From assembly GCF_003751225.1 (NCBI RefSeq), contig NZ_RJKE01000001.1, positions 2,604,001 through 2,668,000 of the forward strand: 64,000 bases of DNA. Direction: 5' to 3'. Under the pieces are notes generated by a model. It saw only the letters and a list, made by a program, of their open reading frames with translations, was not told the origin of the DNA and ran no database searches. Both the position numbers and the translations under genes were made by a program. The stretch comes from Actinocorallia herbida. GTDB taxonomy: Bacteria > Actinomycetota > Actinomycetes > Streptosporangiales > Streptosporangiaceae. Of this stretch, positions 1 through 8,442 are shown in pieces. Each line of letters opens with the position of its first letter. Within the stretch, counting starts at the first letter, position 1.

Positions 1-1
1 C

Positions 2-325
2 GGCGGCCTCAAGATCGTCCCGCAGGAGGTCGAGGAGGTCCTGCGCGGCCACCCCGACGTCGCCGACGCGTGCGTCGCGGGCGTCCCGGACGAGCGCCTC
101 GGCGAGGTGCCCGTCGCGTGGGTGCGGCCCAAGGCCGGCCGGACCCTTGACGAGGCCGATCTCGCCGCCTGCTCACGGCGGGAACTCGCCGGGTACAAGG
201 TGCCCGTCGCGTTCCGCGTCGTGGCCGACTTCCCCCGCACCGAGATCGGCAAGGTGCTCCGCCGCGACCTCGTCGCGGACTTCGTCCGGACGGCCGCCGA
301 GCCGTCGGACGCGCAGGTCCCCTGA
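2..325 (+). CDS. AMP-dependent acyl-CoA ligase, C-terminal fragment
   Basis: The reading frame is open from the window edge and gives the last 107 residues of an ANL-superfamily ligase (acyl-AMP formation, then CoA thioester). The C-terminal lid domain is clear: GGLKIVPQEVEEVL, then DVADACVAGVPDERLGE, and a closing PRTEIGKVLRRDL holding the catalytic Lys of the A10 motif. The start and AMP-binding core lie outside the window. It ends 26 bases before an enoyl-CoA hydratase on the same strand, so the two are probably co-transcribed and act in one acyl-CoA pathway. The substrate cannot be told from the lid domain. Confidence 0.9.
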   Translation, partial: GGLKIVPQEVEEVLRGHPDVADACVAGVPDERLGEVPVAWVRPKAGRTLDEADLAACSRRELAGYKVPVAFRVVADFPRTEIGKVLRRDLVADFVRTAAEPSDAQVP

Positions 326-351
326 CCCACGGCAACGAGAACGGAACGCCC

Positions 352-1146
352 TTGAGTTACCAGACCCTTCAGGTGGAGCGGCGCGGCCGCGTCGGGTGGC
401 TGATCTTCAACCGGCCCGACGTGCGCAACGCCATGAACAACGCGATGCGGGACGAACTACGCGAGGCCTGGACGGAGCTCGCCGCCGACCCGGAGGTGCG
501 CGTCATCGTCAACGCGGCCAACGGCAAGGCCTTCCAGACCGGTGCCGACGTCCGCGAACTGGCCACCGACGGCCAGGGCATGGAACGCTACCGGGCCTCG
601 GTCGAGGCCTGGGACCTCGGCTTCACGAGCTGGCACCTCGGCATCGACAAGCCCGTCATCGCCGCGGTGAACGGCATCTGCGCGGGCGGCGGCCTGCACT
701 TCGTGGCCGACGCCGACATCGTCCTCGCCGCCTCCGACGCCCAGTTCACCGACCCGCACGTCTCGGTCGGCCAGACCAGCGCCATCGAGACGATCGCCCT
801 CATGCGCAAGATGCCCGCCGAAGCCGTCCTGCGGATGGCCCTCGTCGGCCGCTACGAGCGGATGAGCGCGCAGCGCGCCCTGGACCTCGGCATGATCAGC
901 GAGATCGTCGACCCGCCGGACCGCCTCCACGAGGCGGCCCAGGACCTCGCCGAGAAGATCGCCCGCAACTCCCCGGCCGCGCTGGCCGCCACCAAACGCG
1001 CCCTCTGGGGCGCCCTCGAATCCGGCCTCACCGACGCCTGCCGGGCGGGCGCCGCCGAACTGACCGGCCTCTGGGGCCACCCCGACCAGACCGAAGGCCC
1101 CGCCGCCTTCGCCGCAAAGCGCGAACCCGACTGGAAGACCCTCTGA
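352..1146 (+). CDS. enoyl-CoA hydratase/isomerase (crotonase) family protein
   Basis: The 264-residue length is normal for a soluble crotonase-fold protein. The family hydrates, isomerises or otherwise remodels acyl-CoA thioesters through an oxyanion hole. Oxyanion-hole segments are visible at FQTGADV (about 61-67) and NGICAGGG (about 107-114). The segment where hydratases carry a second acid reads HVSVGQTSAIETIALMRKM, with a Glu near 145. The start is a TTG preceded by a weak GGA element; no better ATG lies upstream. It follows the ligase fragment closely and precedes a strong hairpin, so it is probably the last gene of that operon. Exact reaction unknown. Confidence 0.88.
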   Translation: MSYQTLQVERRGRVGWLIFNRPDVRNAMNNAMRDELREAWTELAADPEVRVIVNAANGKAFQTGADVRELATDGQGMERYRASVEAWDLGFTSWHLGIDKPVIAAVNGICAGGGLHFVADADIVLAASDAQFTDPHVSVGQTSAIETIALMRKMPAEAVLRMALVGRYERMSAQRALDLGMISEIVDPPDRLHEAAQDLAEKIARNSPAALAATKRALWGALESGLTDACRAGAAELTGLWGHPDQTEGPAAFAAKREPDWKTL

Positions 1147-1153
1147 GAAACGT

Positions 1154-1192
1154 GCCGGGCCGGGACACCCGCGCGGGCGACCCCGGCCCGGC
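1154..1192 (+). terminator. GC-rich hairpin terminator
   Basis: A perfect 11-bp inverted repeat, GCCGGGCCGGG at 1154-1164 and CCCGGCCCGGC at 1182-1192 with a 17-nt loop, lies 8 bases after the crotonase stop. No U-tract follows, as is common in high-GC actinomycetes. Confidence 0.6.
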
Positions 1193-1323
1193 CGCCCCTT
1201 CCCGGCCTCCGGACCGGGACCACCGGCCGCGTTCCCGGCGTGGAGCGGGGACGGGCGGTTCGGTGAGGCGAGCGTTCGGTTTTATGGATCGGTGCGTCTC
1301 GTAATGGCGTTTACAGTGGGGGT

Positions 1324-1908
1324 GTGATCGGAGGGACGCCCGCTCGGCGGGGGCGCAGACGCAGTGAGGAATCCCGCCTGGCCATTCTCACCGCCGCCTA
1401 CGAACTCGTGCTGGAGGTCGGCTATGGGGCGCTGACCGTCGAGGGCATCGCCGCGCGGGCCGGGTGCGGGAAGCAGACGGTGTACCGGTGGTGGCCGCGC
1501 AAGGCCGACGTGCTGATGGAGGCGCTGGCCGTCAAGGCCGACCTGCGGATCTCCACCGGCGACCACGGCTCCTACCGGGCCGACCTGCACGCCTTCCTCC
1601 GCGGCGCGGTCGCGCTCTCCCGTGCCGAAGGGGTCGCGCCGGTCCTGCGTGCGCTCATGGCCGAGGCGCAGATCGACCCGGAGTTCGGCGCCCGGTTCCG
1701 CGCCGGGTTCCTCGACCGTCGCCGGGCCGCCTTGGCCGTCCTGCTCGACCGGGCCCGCGAGCGCGGCGACCTGCCGGCGAGGCCCGCACCCGAACTCGTC
1801 GCGGACCTCGTCTTCGGCCTGGTCTGGTACCGGCTCCTGGCCACCGACCGGCCCCTCGCCGCCCCCGACGCCGACACCCTCATCACGCTGCTGACGGAGC
1901 ACCCGTGA
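1324..1908 (+). CDS. TetR-family transcriptional regulator
   Basis: A 194-residue DNA-binding repressor. After a basic N-terminus (RRGRRRSEESR), the TetR_N helix-turn-helix runs about 20-62, with the signature TVEGIAARAGCGKQTVYRWWPRK. The C-terminal ligand-binding half is of the type with ALMAEAQIDPEF and an LVWYRLL segment. The GTG start at 1324 lies 6 bases after TACAGT at 1312-1317, which could be a -10 box, and there is no Shine-Dalgarno sequence, so the mRNA may be leaderless. It sits between a terminated operon and a RibD-C-like gene. Ligand and targets are not evident. Confidence 0.9.
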   Translation: MIGGTPARRGRRRSEESRLAILTAAYELVLEVGYGALTVEGIAARAGCGKQTVYRWWPRKADVLMEALAVKADLRISTGDHGSYRADLHAFLRGAVALSRAEGVAPVLRALMAEAQIDPEFGARFRAGFLDRRRAALAVLLDRARERGDLPARPAPELVADLVFGLVWYRLLATDRPLAAPDADTLITLLTEHP

Positions 1909-2019
1909 CCGCGCCGCCGTCCGGTGCGGCGGGGGATCCGCGGAAATCCCGCGAGCCGCGACGGGCCGTGCGGCGTCCCGCGGTCGTACTGTCGAACCCA
2001 TGACCGGGGAGGGGTTCCG

Positions 2020-2586
2020 ATGCGCAGCGTGATCTATTCGATGGGCGTCTCGCTGGACGGCTACATCGTCGGGCCGGACGGCGAGTTCGGCTGGACGAAG
2101 CCGGACGAGGAGATCTTCGACTTCGTCACCGGCGAGATCCAGGAGATCGGCGTTCACCTGCTGGGCCGACGGCTGTACGAGACGATGCTGTTCTGGGAGA
2201 CCGCAGACCAGGATCCGTCACTCGAGGACTCCATGCTCGAGTGGGCCGCGATCTGGAAGCGGCTCCCCAAGGTGGTGTTCTCCACCACGCTGCCGGCGGT
2301 GCAGGGCGGCAACACCCGGCTGGCCTCCAGCGGCCTGGCGGAGGAGATCGGGCGGTTGCGGGCCGAGCCGGGAGAGGGCGACATCGCGATCGGCGGCGCG
2401 ACCCTCGCCGCCGAGGCGGCCGCCCTGGATCTGATCGACGAGTACCGGACCAGGGTCCACCCGGTGCTCATCGGCGGCGGCATCCCGTACTTCCCCCGGC
2501 AGGAGCGCCGGGCGGATCTCGAACTCGTCGAGAACCGCGCCTTCGGCTCAGGAGTCCTCTACCTCCGCTACCGCGTGGTGCGCTAG
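2020..2586 (+). CDS. dihydrofolate reductase-like (RibD C-terminal domain) protein
   Basis: A 188-residue protein of the RibD_C/DHFR-like fold, presumably an NADPH-dependent reductase. The N-terminus VIYSMGVSLDGYIVGPDG (about 4-21) is the usual beta1/loop signature. It is followed by GVHLLGRRLYETM, by a nucleotide-binding segment at IAIGGATLA (about 124-132), and by a RTRVHPVLIGGGIPYF tail. The ATG at 2020 is preceded by GAGGGG at 5-base spacing, which favours it over earlier in-frame starts. In actinomycetes these stand-alone proteins are common and mostly uncharacterised. It stands alone and converges on the next gene. Confidence 0.87.
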   Translation: MRSVIYSMGVSLDGYIVGPDGEFGWTKPDEEIFDFVTGEIQEIGVHLLGRRLYETMLFWETADQDPSLEDSMLEWAAIWKRLPKVVFSTTLPAVQGGNTRLASSGLAEEIGRLRAEPGEGDIAIGGATLAAEAAALDLIDEYRTRVHPVLIGGGIPYFPRQERRADLELVENRAFGSGVLYLRYRVVR

Positions 2587-2623
2587 GCCCGTCGCGGGGG
2601 CCCGCGGGCTTCGGGCACCCGGC

Positions 2624-3442
2624 CTACCGGCCGGTGAAGTCGGGAGAGCGGCGCTGGGCGAAGGCGGCCATGCCTTCGCGGAAGTCGGGGCTGCGTGAGC
2701 TGAGTTCCATGGCGTAGGCCTCGTCGGCGAGGTGGCGGCGGAGGTCGTGGTCGGGGGCGGCGGCCAGGAGCGACTTGGTGAGGCCCAGGGCGACGGTGGG
2801 GCCGGCGGCCAGGCGGGCGGCGAGGTCGTCGGCGGTCTCGGCGACCTTGTCGGCGGGGACGGCGGTGTGCGCGATGCCCCAGGCCGCGGCTTCGGCGCCG
2901 GACAGCCTGCGGTCGAGCATGAGGAGTTCGCGGGCGCGGGCGGGGCCGACGACGCGGGGGAGCAGCCAGGTGCTGCCGGAGTCGGGGGTGAAGCCGCGGC
3001 GGAGGAACGGGTACCAGAAGACGGCGTCCTCGGCCGTCACGGTGAAGTCGGCGGCGAGGGCGAGCTGGGCGCCGATGCCGACGGCCCAGCCGCGGACGGC
3101 GCAGACCACCGGGAGCTGGAGTTCCAGAAGCAGCGGGATCAGGCGGTTCGCCTGGTTCGGGAGGCGGCGCTGGATGCTGCCGGTGCGGGGCTTGGGGGCA
3201 TCGGCGGCACGGCGGTTGCGGCCGACGATGTCGAAGCCGCCGCAGAAGTCGCCGCCCGCGCCGGTGAGCAGGACGGCGCGCAGGTCCTCGTCGGTGGCGG
3301 CGAGTTCAAGCGCGCTGATGAGGCCCGCCATGGACACGTCGTCGAGGACGTTGCGGCGCTCGGGCCGGTCGAGGGTGAGCCGCAGGAGGCCGTTCTCGAC
3401 GGCGACGGCGAGTCCGTCGACCGAGGGGTACCTGTCGGACAT
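2624..3442 (-). CDS. enoyl-CoA hydratase family protein
   Basis: A 272-residue crotonase-fold enzyme. Oxyanion-hole segments are DFCGGFD (about 65-71) and VRGWAVGIGAQLA (about 116-128). The position usually holding the second catalytic acid reads GFTPDSGSTWLLPR (about 150-163), so Asp154 rather than Glu may be the general acid/base, which is seen in subsets of the family. The ATG at 3442 has an ideal GGAGG five bases upstream; the longer frame is discarded. It is transcribed divergently from a CaiB CoA-transferase across a 73-bp AT-rich gap. The same arrangement recurs at 31.1-33.1 kb. Confidence 0.88.
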   Translation of the reverse strand: MSDRYPSVDGLAVAVENGLLRLTLDRPERRNVLDDVSMAGLISALELAATDEDLRAVLLTGAGGDFCGGFDIVGRNRRAADAPKPRTGSIQRRLPNQANRLIPLLLELQLPVVCAVRGWAVGIGAQLALAADFTVTAEDAVFWYPFLRRGFTPDSGSTWLLPRVVGPARARELLMLDRRLSGAEAAAWGIAHTAVPADKVAETADDLAARLAAGPTVALGLTKSLLAAAPDHDLRRHLADEAYAMELSSRSPDFREGMAAFAQRRSPDFTGR

Positions 3443-3477
3443 GGGGCCTCCAAAACCACACCGGGGGAGCAAGTTGT

Positions 3478-3500
3478 AGTTTTAATATAATAAACAATCT
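3478..3500. promoter_or_regulatory. AT-rich divergent promoter/operator island (site A)
   Basis: About 20 consecutive A/T-dominated bases in DNA of over 70% GC, between the divergent hydratase and CoA-transferase. AATATAATAAACAATCT (3484-3500) matches AATAACATATACATTCT at 7463-7479 at 13 of 17 positions. Probably a -10 region and/or regulator site. Confidence 0.55.
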
Positions 3501-3515
3501 ATGGAGGGAGCTGAC

Positions 3516-4763
3516 GTGGTGGAGGCGACTCAGGGCGGCGGACTGCTGTCCGGGCTGCGTGTGGTCGAGTGCTCGATGCTCGGCCCTGGCGCGGTGTCCA
3601 CCCCGCTGGCCGATCTCGGCGCGGACGTGATCAAGGTGGAGCCGCCGTCGGGCGACTACATCCGGGCGATGAGCTGGCCGATCGTCGAGGGGCGGTCGCT
3701 GCTGCACCTGCACATCAGCCGGGGCAAGCGCAGCATCGTGCTCGACCTGCGCACCGAGGACGGCAAGGCGGTGTTCCTCGACCTCGTGAAGGACGCCGAC
3801 GTCGTCGTCGAGGCGATGCGGCCCGGCGGCCTCGACCGCCGCGGCCTCGGCTACGCGGCCCTGCGGGAGATCAACCCGAAGGTCGTCATGTTCACCATCT
3901 CCGGCTACGGCATGACCGGCCCCTACCGCGACCTGCCCTCCCACGGCATCGCCTACGACGCCTGGGCCGGCACCGTCACCCCCGTGCCCGGCCCCGACGG
4001 CCTCCCGACGATCCCGGACCACACCTCCATCGGCATCACCGCAGGGCCCCTGTTCGGCACCGCCGCGATCCTCGCGGCCGTCATCAGGGCCCGCGAGAGC
4101 GGTGAGGGCTGCCACCTGGAGGTCGCCCAGTCCGACGCCGCCGCGGCGTTCGACTGGCTGCGCAGCGAAGGCCACCGCGCGTACGAGAGGCCCGCCGACG
4201 AGGTCACAGGCAACCCGTCCGACGGCTTCGAAAGGCGTCCGCCCGGTACGGCCGGCATGGAGGAGGGCGTCCGGTACCAGTTCTACGCCTCCAAAGACGG
4301 CCACGTGCTCTTCATGGCGTCCGAGCAGAAGTTCTGGCGCAACTTCTGCGCCGCCGTAGGCCGCGACGACCTCTACGAGGCGAACCCCGGCTCGAAGCTC
4401 GCCGACCACGCTCGCGGGAACCTGCCCCTGCGCCACGAACTCGCCGCCATCTTCGCCGAACGGACGACCGCCGAGTGGATCGAGCTCGGCCTGTCCGCCG
4501 ACGTCCCCATCGGCCCGGCCAACACCCCGGCGTCGATCGCGCACGACCCCCAGTTCGCCGACCGCATGCCGTGGCAGCCCGCCGCCCGGCTCGTCGCCGA
4601 CCAGCTGCCCTTCCCCGTCCGCGTCGTCGGTGAGGCCCCGCCCGCCGCCGCCCTCCCCGCCCCCGAGCCCGGCGAGCACACCGAGGAGATCCTCCGCGAC
4701 GTCCTCGGCTACGACGCGGCCCGGCTGACCGCCCTCCGCGCCTCCGGGGCCCTGGGCTCCTAG
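3516..4763 (+). CDS. CaiB/BaiF (family III) CoA-transferase
   Basis: A 415-residue formyl-CoA-transferase-like enzyme that moves CoA between acyl groups through an aspartyl-CoA anhydride. Visible family features are GLRVVECSMLGPGAVSTPLA at the N-terminus, DVIKVEPPSGDYIR (about 38-50), VVVEAMRPG (about 96-104) and HGIAYDAWAG (about 143-152), whose Asp148 should be the catalytic nucleophile. An ATG at 3501 is in frame but lies within the purine-rich ribosome-binding stretch (3503-3510). The GTG at 3516 with that site upstream is the better start. It probably activates or recycles the CoA ester made by the divergent hydratase operon. Confidence 0.9.
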   Translation: MVEATQGGGLLSGLRVVECSMLGPGAVSTPLADLGADVIKVEPPSGDYIRAMSWPIVEGRSLLHLHISRGKRSIVLDLRTEDGKAVFLDLVKDADVVVEAMRPGGLDRRGLGYAALREINPKVVMFTISGYGMTGPYRDLPSHGIAYDAWAGTVTPVPGPDGLPTIPDHTSIGITAGPLFGTAAILAAVIRARESGEGCHLEVAQSDAAAAFDWLRSEGHRAYERPADEVTGNPSDGFERRPPGTAGMEEGVRYQFYASKDGHVLFMASEQKFWRNFCAAVGRDDLYEANPGSKLADHARGNLPLRHELAAIFAERTTAEWIELGLSADVPIGPANTPASIAHDPQFADRMPWQPAARLVADQLPFPVRVVGEAPPAAALPAPEPGEHTEEILRDVLGYDAARLTALRASGALGS

Positions 4764-4766
4764 ACG

Positions 4767-4852
4767 ACCGGGCGGCGCCTCGCACGCGCCCAAGGCGCCG
4801 CCCGGTCCCGAACGCCGAAGGCCGCCCCTCCCAGCGTGGGGGCGGCCTTCGG
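4767..4852. terminator. Tandem bidirectional terminator hairpins
   Basis: Two perfect inverted repeats lie between convergent genes. Hairpin 1 has 14-bp arms at 4767-4780 and 4793-4806. Hairpin 2 has 14-bp arms, CCGAAGGCCGCCCC at 4815-4828 and its complement at 4839-4852. One could serve each transcription direction. Confidence 0.75.
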
Positions 4853-4877
4853 TCTTCGCGGGGTCGGGCACGCGGGG

Positions 4878-5702
4878 TCAGGGGACGCGGGCGACCACAC
4901 CGTGCATGCAGATGTCCTCGGGCCTGGCGCGCTCGTGCTCCGGGACGTTCGGGCGCCAGCGGGAGAGCGCGCTCACGCCGGGCTCGATCAGGTCGAGACC
5001 GGCGCACAGGTCGCCGAGGTCGGCGGCCGAACGCAGCCGGAACGGGATGCCGGCCCGCCGGTTGAGCGCCTCGCGCTCGGCGACGTCGACACCGGGCTCG
5101 TCGTCGGTCGTGGCGTGGCTGAGGGCGATGTAGCTGCCCGGGGGGAGCGCCTCGCGGAGGAACTTGAAGAGGCGGTGCACCTCCGCGTCGTCGTCGAAGA
5201 AGTGCAGGACGGCGAGCAGCATCAGCGCGACAGGCCGCTCGAGGTCGATGGTCCGCAGCAGCTCGGGCATCGCGAGGATCCGCGCGGGGTCGTGGAGGTC
5301 GGCCTGGAGGTAGGCGGTCCTCCCCTCGGGAGTGCTGCGCAGCAGCGCCCTTGCGTGGGTGAGGACGATCGGGTCGTTGTCGACGTAGACGACGCGGCTG
5401 TCGGGCGCGATGTCCTGGGCGAGCTCGTGGACGTTGCCCGCCGACGGAAGCCCCGAGCCGATGTCGAGGAACTGGCGGATGCCCGCCTCGGCCGTCAGGA
5501 AGCGCACGACGCGGTGCAGGAACCTGCGGTTCTCGATGGCCGAGAGCCGGATCGTGGGGAACACCCCCGCGAGCATGTTCGCGGACTCGCGGTCCACCGC
5601 GAAGTTGTCCTTGCCGCCGAGCCAGTAGTCGTAGCGCCGTGCCGGGTGGGCGCGCGAGGTGTCGATCCCCGCCGGCACTTCCTCAAAGTCCACGAACGTC
5701 AT
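4878..5702 (-). CDS. SAM-dependent methyltransferase, DUF574 type
   Basis: A 274-residue member of the actinobacterial Methyltransf_19/DUF574 group. Typical features are HPARRYDYWLGGKDNFAVDR (about 19-38), the SAM-binding FLDIGSGLPSAGNVHELAQ (about 78-96), VVYVDNDPIVLTHARALL (about 104-121), and a C-terminal LSRWRPN motif. Streptomycetes and relatives carry many paralogues; they are often linked to ATP/GTP-binding or regulatory genes, and their substrates are unknown. It stands alone here, convergent with the CoA-transferase, and shows no evident link to acyl-CoA metabolism. Confidence 0.88.
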   Translation of the reverse strand: MTFVDFEEVPAGIDTSRAHPARRYDYWLGGKDNFAVDRESANMLAGVFPTIRLSAIENRRFLHRVVRFLTAEAGIRQFLDIGSGLPSAGNVHELAQDIAPDSRVVYVDNDPIVLTHARALLRSTPEGRTAYLQADLHDPARILAMPELLRTIDLERPVALMLLAVLHFFDDDAEVHRLFKFLREALPPGSYIALSHATTDDEPGVDVAEREALNRRAGIPFRLRSAADLGDLCAGLDLIEPGVSALSRWRPNVPEHERARPEDICMHGVVARVP

Positions 5703-5755
5703 TCTTCACCATGCGCACGACACTTCGGCTTCGAGATCGCGGGAGATTCCCGGGC

Positions 5756-7408
5756 TCAGGTCCGGGAGAGGCGGTCGCGGAGGACGTTCTTGAGCACCTT
5801 GCCCGCGGCGTTGACGGGGAGCTCACCGACGATGTGGACCTGGCGGGGGACCTTGTAGTTGGCGAGGTTGGCGCGGGCGAACTCGAGTACCTCCTCGGGG
5901 TCGAGAAGGGTGTCGCGCCGGGGGACGACGAAGGCGGCGCCGACTTCGCCCATCCGGAGGTCGGGGACGCCCACGACGGCGCTCTGGGCGACCTTGTCGA
6001 AGGAGTCGAGGACCTTCTCGATCTCGGCGGGGTAGGCGTTGAAGCCGCCGACGATGAACATGTCCTTGATCCGGTCGGTGATGCGGACCCGGCCGTCGGC
6101 GTCGATGACGCCGATGTCGCCGGTGTGCAGCCGGCCGTCGGCGTCGACGGTCGCGGCGGTCTCGGACTCCTCCCCGAAGTAGCCCTTCATCACCGTGTAG
6201 CCGCGGACGAGGATCTCGCCCTCCGTGCCGGAAGGGACGGGCTTGCCCTCGCCGTCCACGACGCTGACCTCGAGGCCGGGCAGCGGACGGCCCGCGGTGG
6301 CCGCGATGGTCTCCAGGGGGTCGTCGTAGCGGCACATGGAGACGATCGCGCACGACTCGGTGAGGCCGTAGCCGGTGACGATGTGGGAGAAGCCGAGTTC
6401 GTCGCGGATCCGGTAGAGCAGCGCGGGCGGCACGTTCGCGGCCCCCGTGACGGCCAGGCGGAGGTGCGCGACGCCGTCGGCCGAGAAGTCCGGGTGCTCC
6501 AGCATCGTCTGGTAGAGCGTGGGGGTGCCGGGAAGGACCGTGATGCGCTCCTCGCGGGCGACCCGGAGCACCTCGGGGACGTCGAGGGTCTTGGCGGGCA
6601 GGACCGTCGCGCCGACGATGAGGGAGGCGAGCCAGCCGGCCTTGTAGCCGAAGCCGTGGAAGAAGGGGTTGACCACGAGGTAGCGGTCGCCTTCGCGCAG
6701 CCCGACGACGGCCGCCCACACCGCGTATGCGCGCAGCGTCTGGCCGTGTGTGCACATCGCGCCCTTCGGGTTCCCCGTCGTGCCCGAAGTGAAGAGCATG
6801 TCCGACAGGTCGTCCGGGTCGATCCCCAGCGCGCGCGCTTCGACCTCCGCGACGGGCACGGAAGCGCCCGCGCTGAGGAAGTCCGCCCAGGTCGTCAGGG
6901 GGGCGCGGGCCGCGGAGCCGTCGAGGAGCACGACCTTCTCCAGGCCGGGCAGGTCGGCGTACGGGCGGCCGCCCGCCGGGCCGCCCGCGGCGGCCGCCAG
7001 GGACGCGGGGTAGTCGCGGCCCAGGAACTCGCCGACCACGCACAGGAGGCGGGCCCGGCTCTTGCGCAGGATGAAGGCGGCCTCCGTGCCCTGGAAGCGC
7101 GTGTTCAGCGGGACGAGCACGCCGCCCGCGCGCTGGAGGCCGAGCGCGGCGACGATCCAGCGCGCGGTGTTCGGCGCCCAGACCGCGACCCGGTCGCCCT
7201 TGCCGACCCCGGCGGCGAGGAACCCGCGGGCCGCCTCGGTGACCGCGGCGTCGAGTCCGGCGAAGGTGAGCCGGACGTCGCCGTCGACGATCGCCTCGGC
7301 CGTGCCCAGGCGCGCGGCGGCGTCGGCCAGCAGCGCGCTGGTCGTGCCCCAGCGCAGGTCGGCCCGCGGGTCGGTGAATCCGTCGTGGGTCGTGGTCGGT
7401 TCCGGCAC
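5756..7408 (-). CDS. AMP-dependent acyl-CoA ligase (FadD-like)
   Basis: A 550-residue ligase that activates a carboxylic acid to its CoA ester. The P-loop motif is LFTSGTTGNPKGAMCTHG, followed by TGYGLTESCA (A5), a TGDIGVIDADGRVRITDRIKD segment (A7/A8), GGFNAYPAEIE, and a C-terminal AAGKVLKNVLRD with the catalytic Lys. The GTG at 7408 is preferred because GGAGG lies seven bases upstream; the frame extends further to 7483 but runs into the AT-rich promoter. It is divergent from the SDR at 7531, and the two share site B. Its full length and complete motifs suggest an active enzyme; substrate unknown. Confidence 0.92.
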   Translation of the reverse strand: MPEPTTTHDGFTDPRADLRWGTTSALLADAAARLGTAEAIVDGDVRLTFAGLDAAVTEAARGFLAAGVGKGDRVAVWAPNTARWIVAALGLQRAGGVLVPLNTRFQGTEAAFILRKSRARLLCVVGEFLGRDYPASLAAAAGGPAGGRPYADLPGLEKVVLLDGSAARAPLTTWADFLSAGASVPVAEVEARALGIDPDDLSDMLFTSGTTGNPKGAMCTHGQTLRAYAVWAAVVGLREGDRYLVVNPFFHGFGYKAGWLASLIVGATVLPAKTLDVPEVLRVAREERITVLPGTPTLYQTMLEHPDFSADGVAHLRLAVTGAANVPPALLYRIRDELGFSHIVTGYGLTESCAIVSMCRYDDPLETIAATAGRPLPGLEVSVVDGEGKPVPSGTEGEILVRGYTVMKGYFGEESETAATVDADGRLHTGDIGVIDADGRVRITDRIKDMFIVGGFNAYPAEIEKVLDSFDKVAQSAVVGVPDLRMGEVGAAFVVPRRDTLLDPEEVLEFARANLANYKVPRQVHIVGELPVNAAGKVLKNVLRDRLSRT

Positions 7409-7450
7409 CGGGGGCCTCCGCAAAAAGGGTGGGGCGAGGGGCAGACAGCA

Positions 7451-7480
7451 ATCAGTATCTTCAATAACATATACATTCTG
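7451..7480. promoter_or_regulatory. AT-rich divergent promoter/operator island (site B)
   Basis: An A/T-dominated stretch between the divergent ligase and SDR. It contains ATACATTCT at 7471-7479, found exactly in reverse at 26090-26098 (site D). Confidence 0.55.
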
Positions 7481-7530
7481 CACCGTCGAGGGCGCTGCCC
7501 CCGTCGTCCGCTCATGTCTGGAGGCAGACC

Positions 7531-8442
7531 GTGTCCCGCTTGCTGGAGAACAAGATCGCCATCGTGACCGGCGCCGCCCACGGCATCGGCCGCGGCCACG
7601 CGCTGGAGCTGGCGAAGCACGGCGCCACGGTGGTCGTCGCCGACCTCGGCACCAGTGTGCGCGGCGAGGGCGCGGGACGCGACGCCGACGACGTCGTGGA
7701 GCTCATCACCAAGCGCGGCGGCGCCGCCATCGCCGACTTCGCCGACATCGCCGACGAGGCCCAGGCGACCGCGCTGGTCGACCGGACCGTCGCGGAGTTC
7801 GGCCGCCTGGACATCCTGGTGAACAACGCGGGCATCGCGCGCGACAAGGTCATCTGGAACATGGGCGTCGACGACTTCGACGCGGTCATGCGCGTCCACG
7901 TGCGCGGCACCTGGCTGATGACGCACCTGGCCGCCAAGCGGTGGCGGGCCCGCGCCCAGGCGGGTGAGACCTTCACCGGACGGGTCATCAACACCACGTC
8001 CGGCGCGGGCCTCGTCGGCAACTTCGGCCAGTCGAACTACGCGACGGCCAAGGCCGCGATCGTCGGCCTGACCCTCACGACGAGCCTGGAGCTCGCCAAG
8101 TTCGGCGTGACGGTCAACGCGGTCGGCCCCGGCGGCCTGACCCGGCTGACCGCCACGATGGGCAAGGACCTGAAGGCGTTCGAGCCCGACGACCTGGCCG
8201 AGGACGAGTACCACCCGATGGACCCGGCGGGCTCGTCCCCACTGGTGGCGTGGCTGGCCAGCGACCAGGCCCAGCACGTCAGCGGGCAGGTGATCCGCGC
8301 GATCCACGACAAGATCCACCTCATGGAGGGCTGGCGCGAATCCGCCACCATCTCCGCGAACGAGAAGAAGTGGGATGCCACCCGCCTGGGCGACCGGATC
8401 GCCACCGACCTCTTCCACACCCGCGCCCCCGGCCTGCGCTGA
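7531..8442 (+). CDS. SDR-family oxidoreductase (3-hydroxyacyl-CoA dehydrogenase-like)
   Basis: A 303-residue short-chain dehydrogenase. The Rossmann glycine motif is TGAAHGIGRG (about 13-22), followed by NNAG (about 98-101) and the catalytic SNYATAK with Tyr170 and Lys174. It is about 50 residues longer than the classical 250, with a C-terminal extension (HDKIHLMEGWRESATI...) seen in actinobacterial SDRs of acyl-CoA and steroid clusters. The GTG start has CTGGAGG upstream. Its stop shares one base with the acyl-CoA dehydrogenase start. It probably oxidises a hydroxyacyl-CoA or a ring hydroxyl in the same pathway; this is inferred from context. Confidence 0.9.
   Translation: MSRLLENKIAIVTGAAHGIGRGHALELAKHGATVVVADLGTSVRGEGAGRDADDVVELITKRGGAAIADFADIADEAQATALVDRTVAEFGRLDILVNNAGIARDKVIWNMGVDDFDAVMRVHVRGTWLMTHLAAKRWRARAQAGETFTGRVINTTSGAGLVGNFGQSNYATAKAAIVGLTLTTSLELAKFGVTVNAVGPGGLTRLTATMGKDLKAFEPDDLAEDEYHPMDPAGSSPLVAWLASDQAQHVSGQVIRAIHDKIHLMEGWRESATISANEKKWDATRLGDRIATDLFHTRAPGLR

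Noticed and set aside
3501-3503. ATG as the start of the CaiB gene at 3516
   Set aside because: It lies immediately before the GGAGGGAG ribosome-binding stretch that serves the GTG at 3516. Family N-termini fit the later start.
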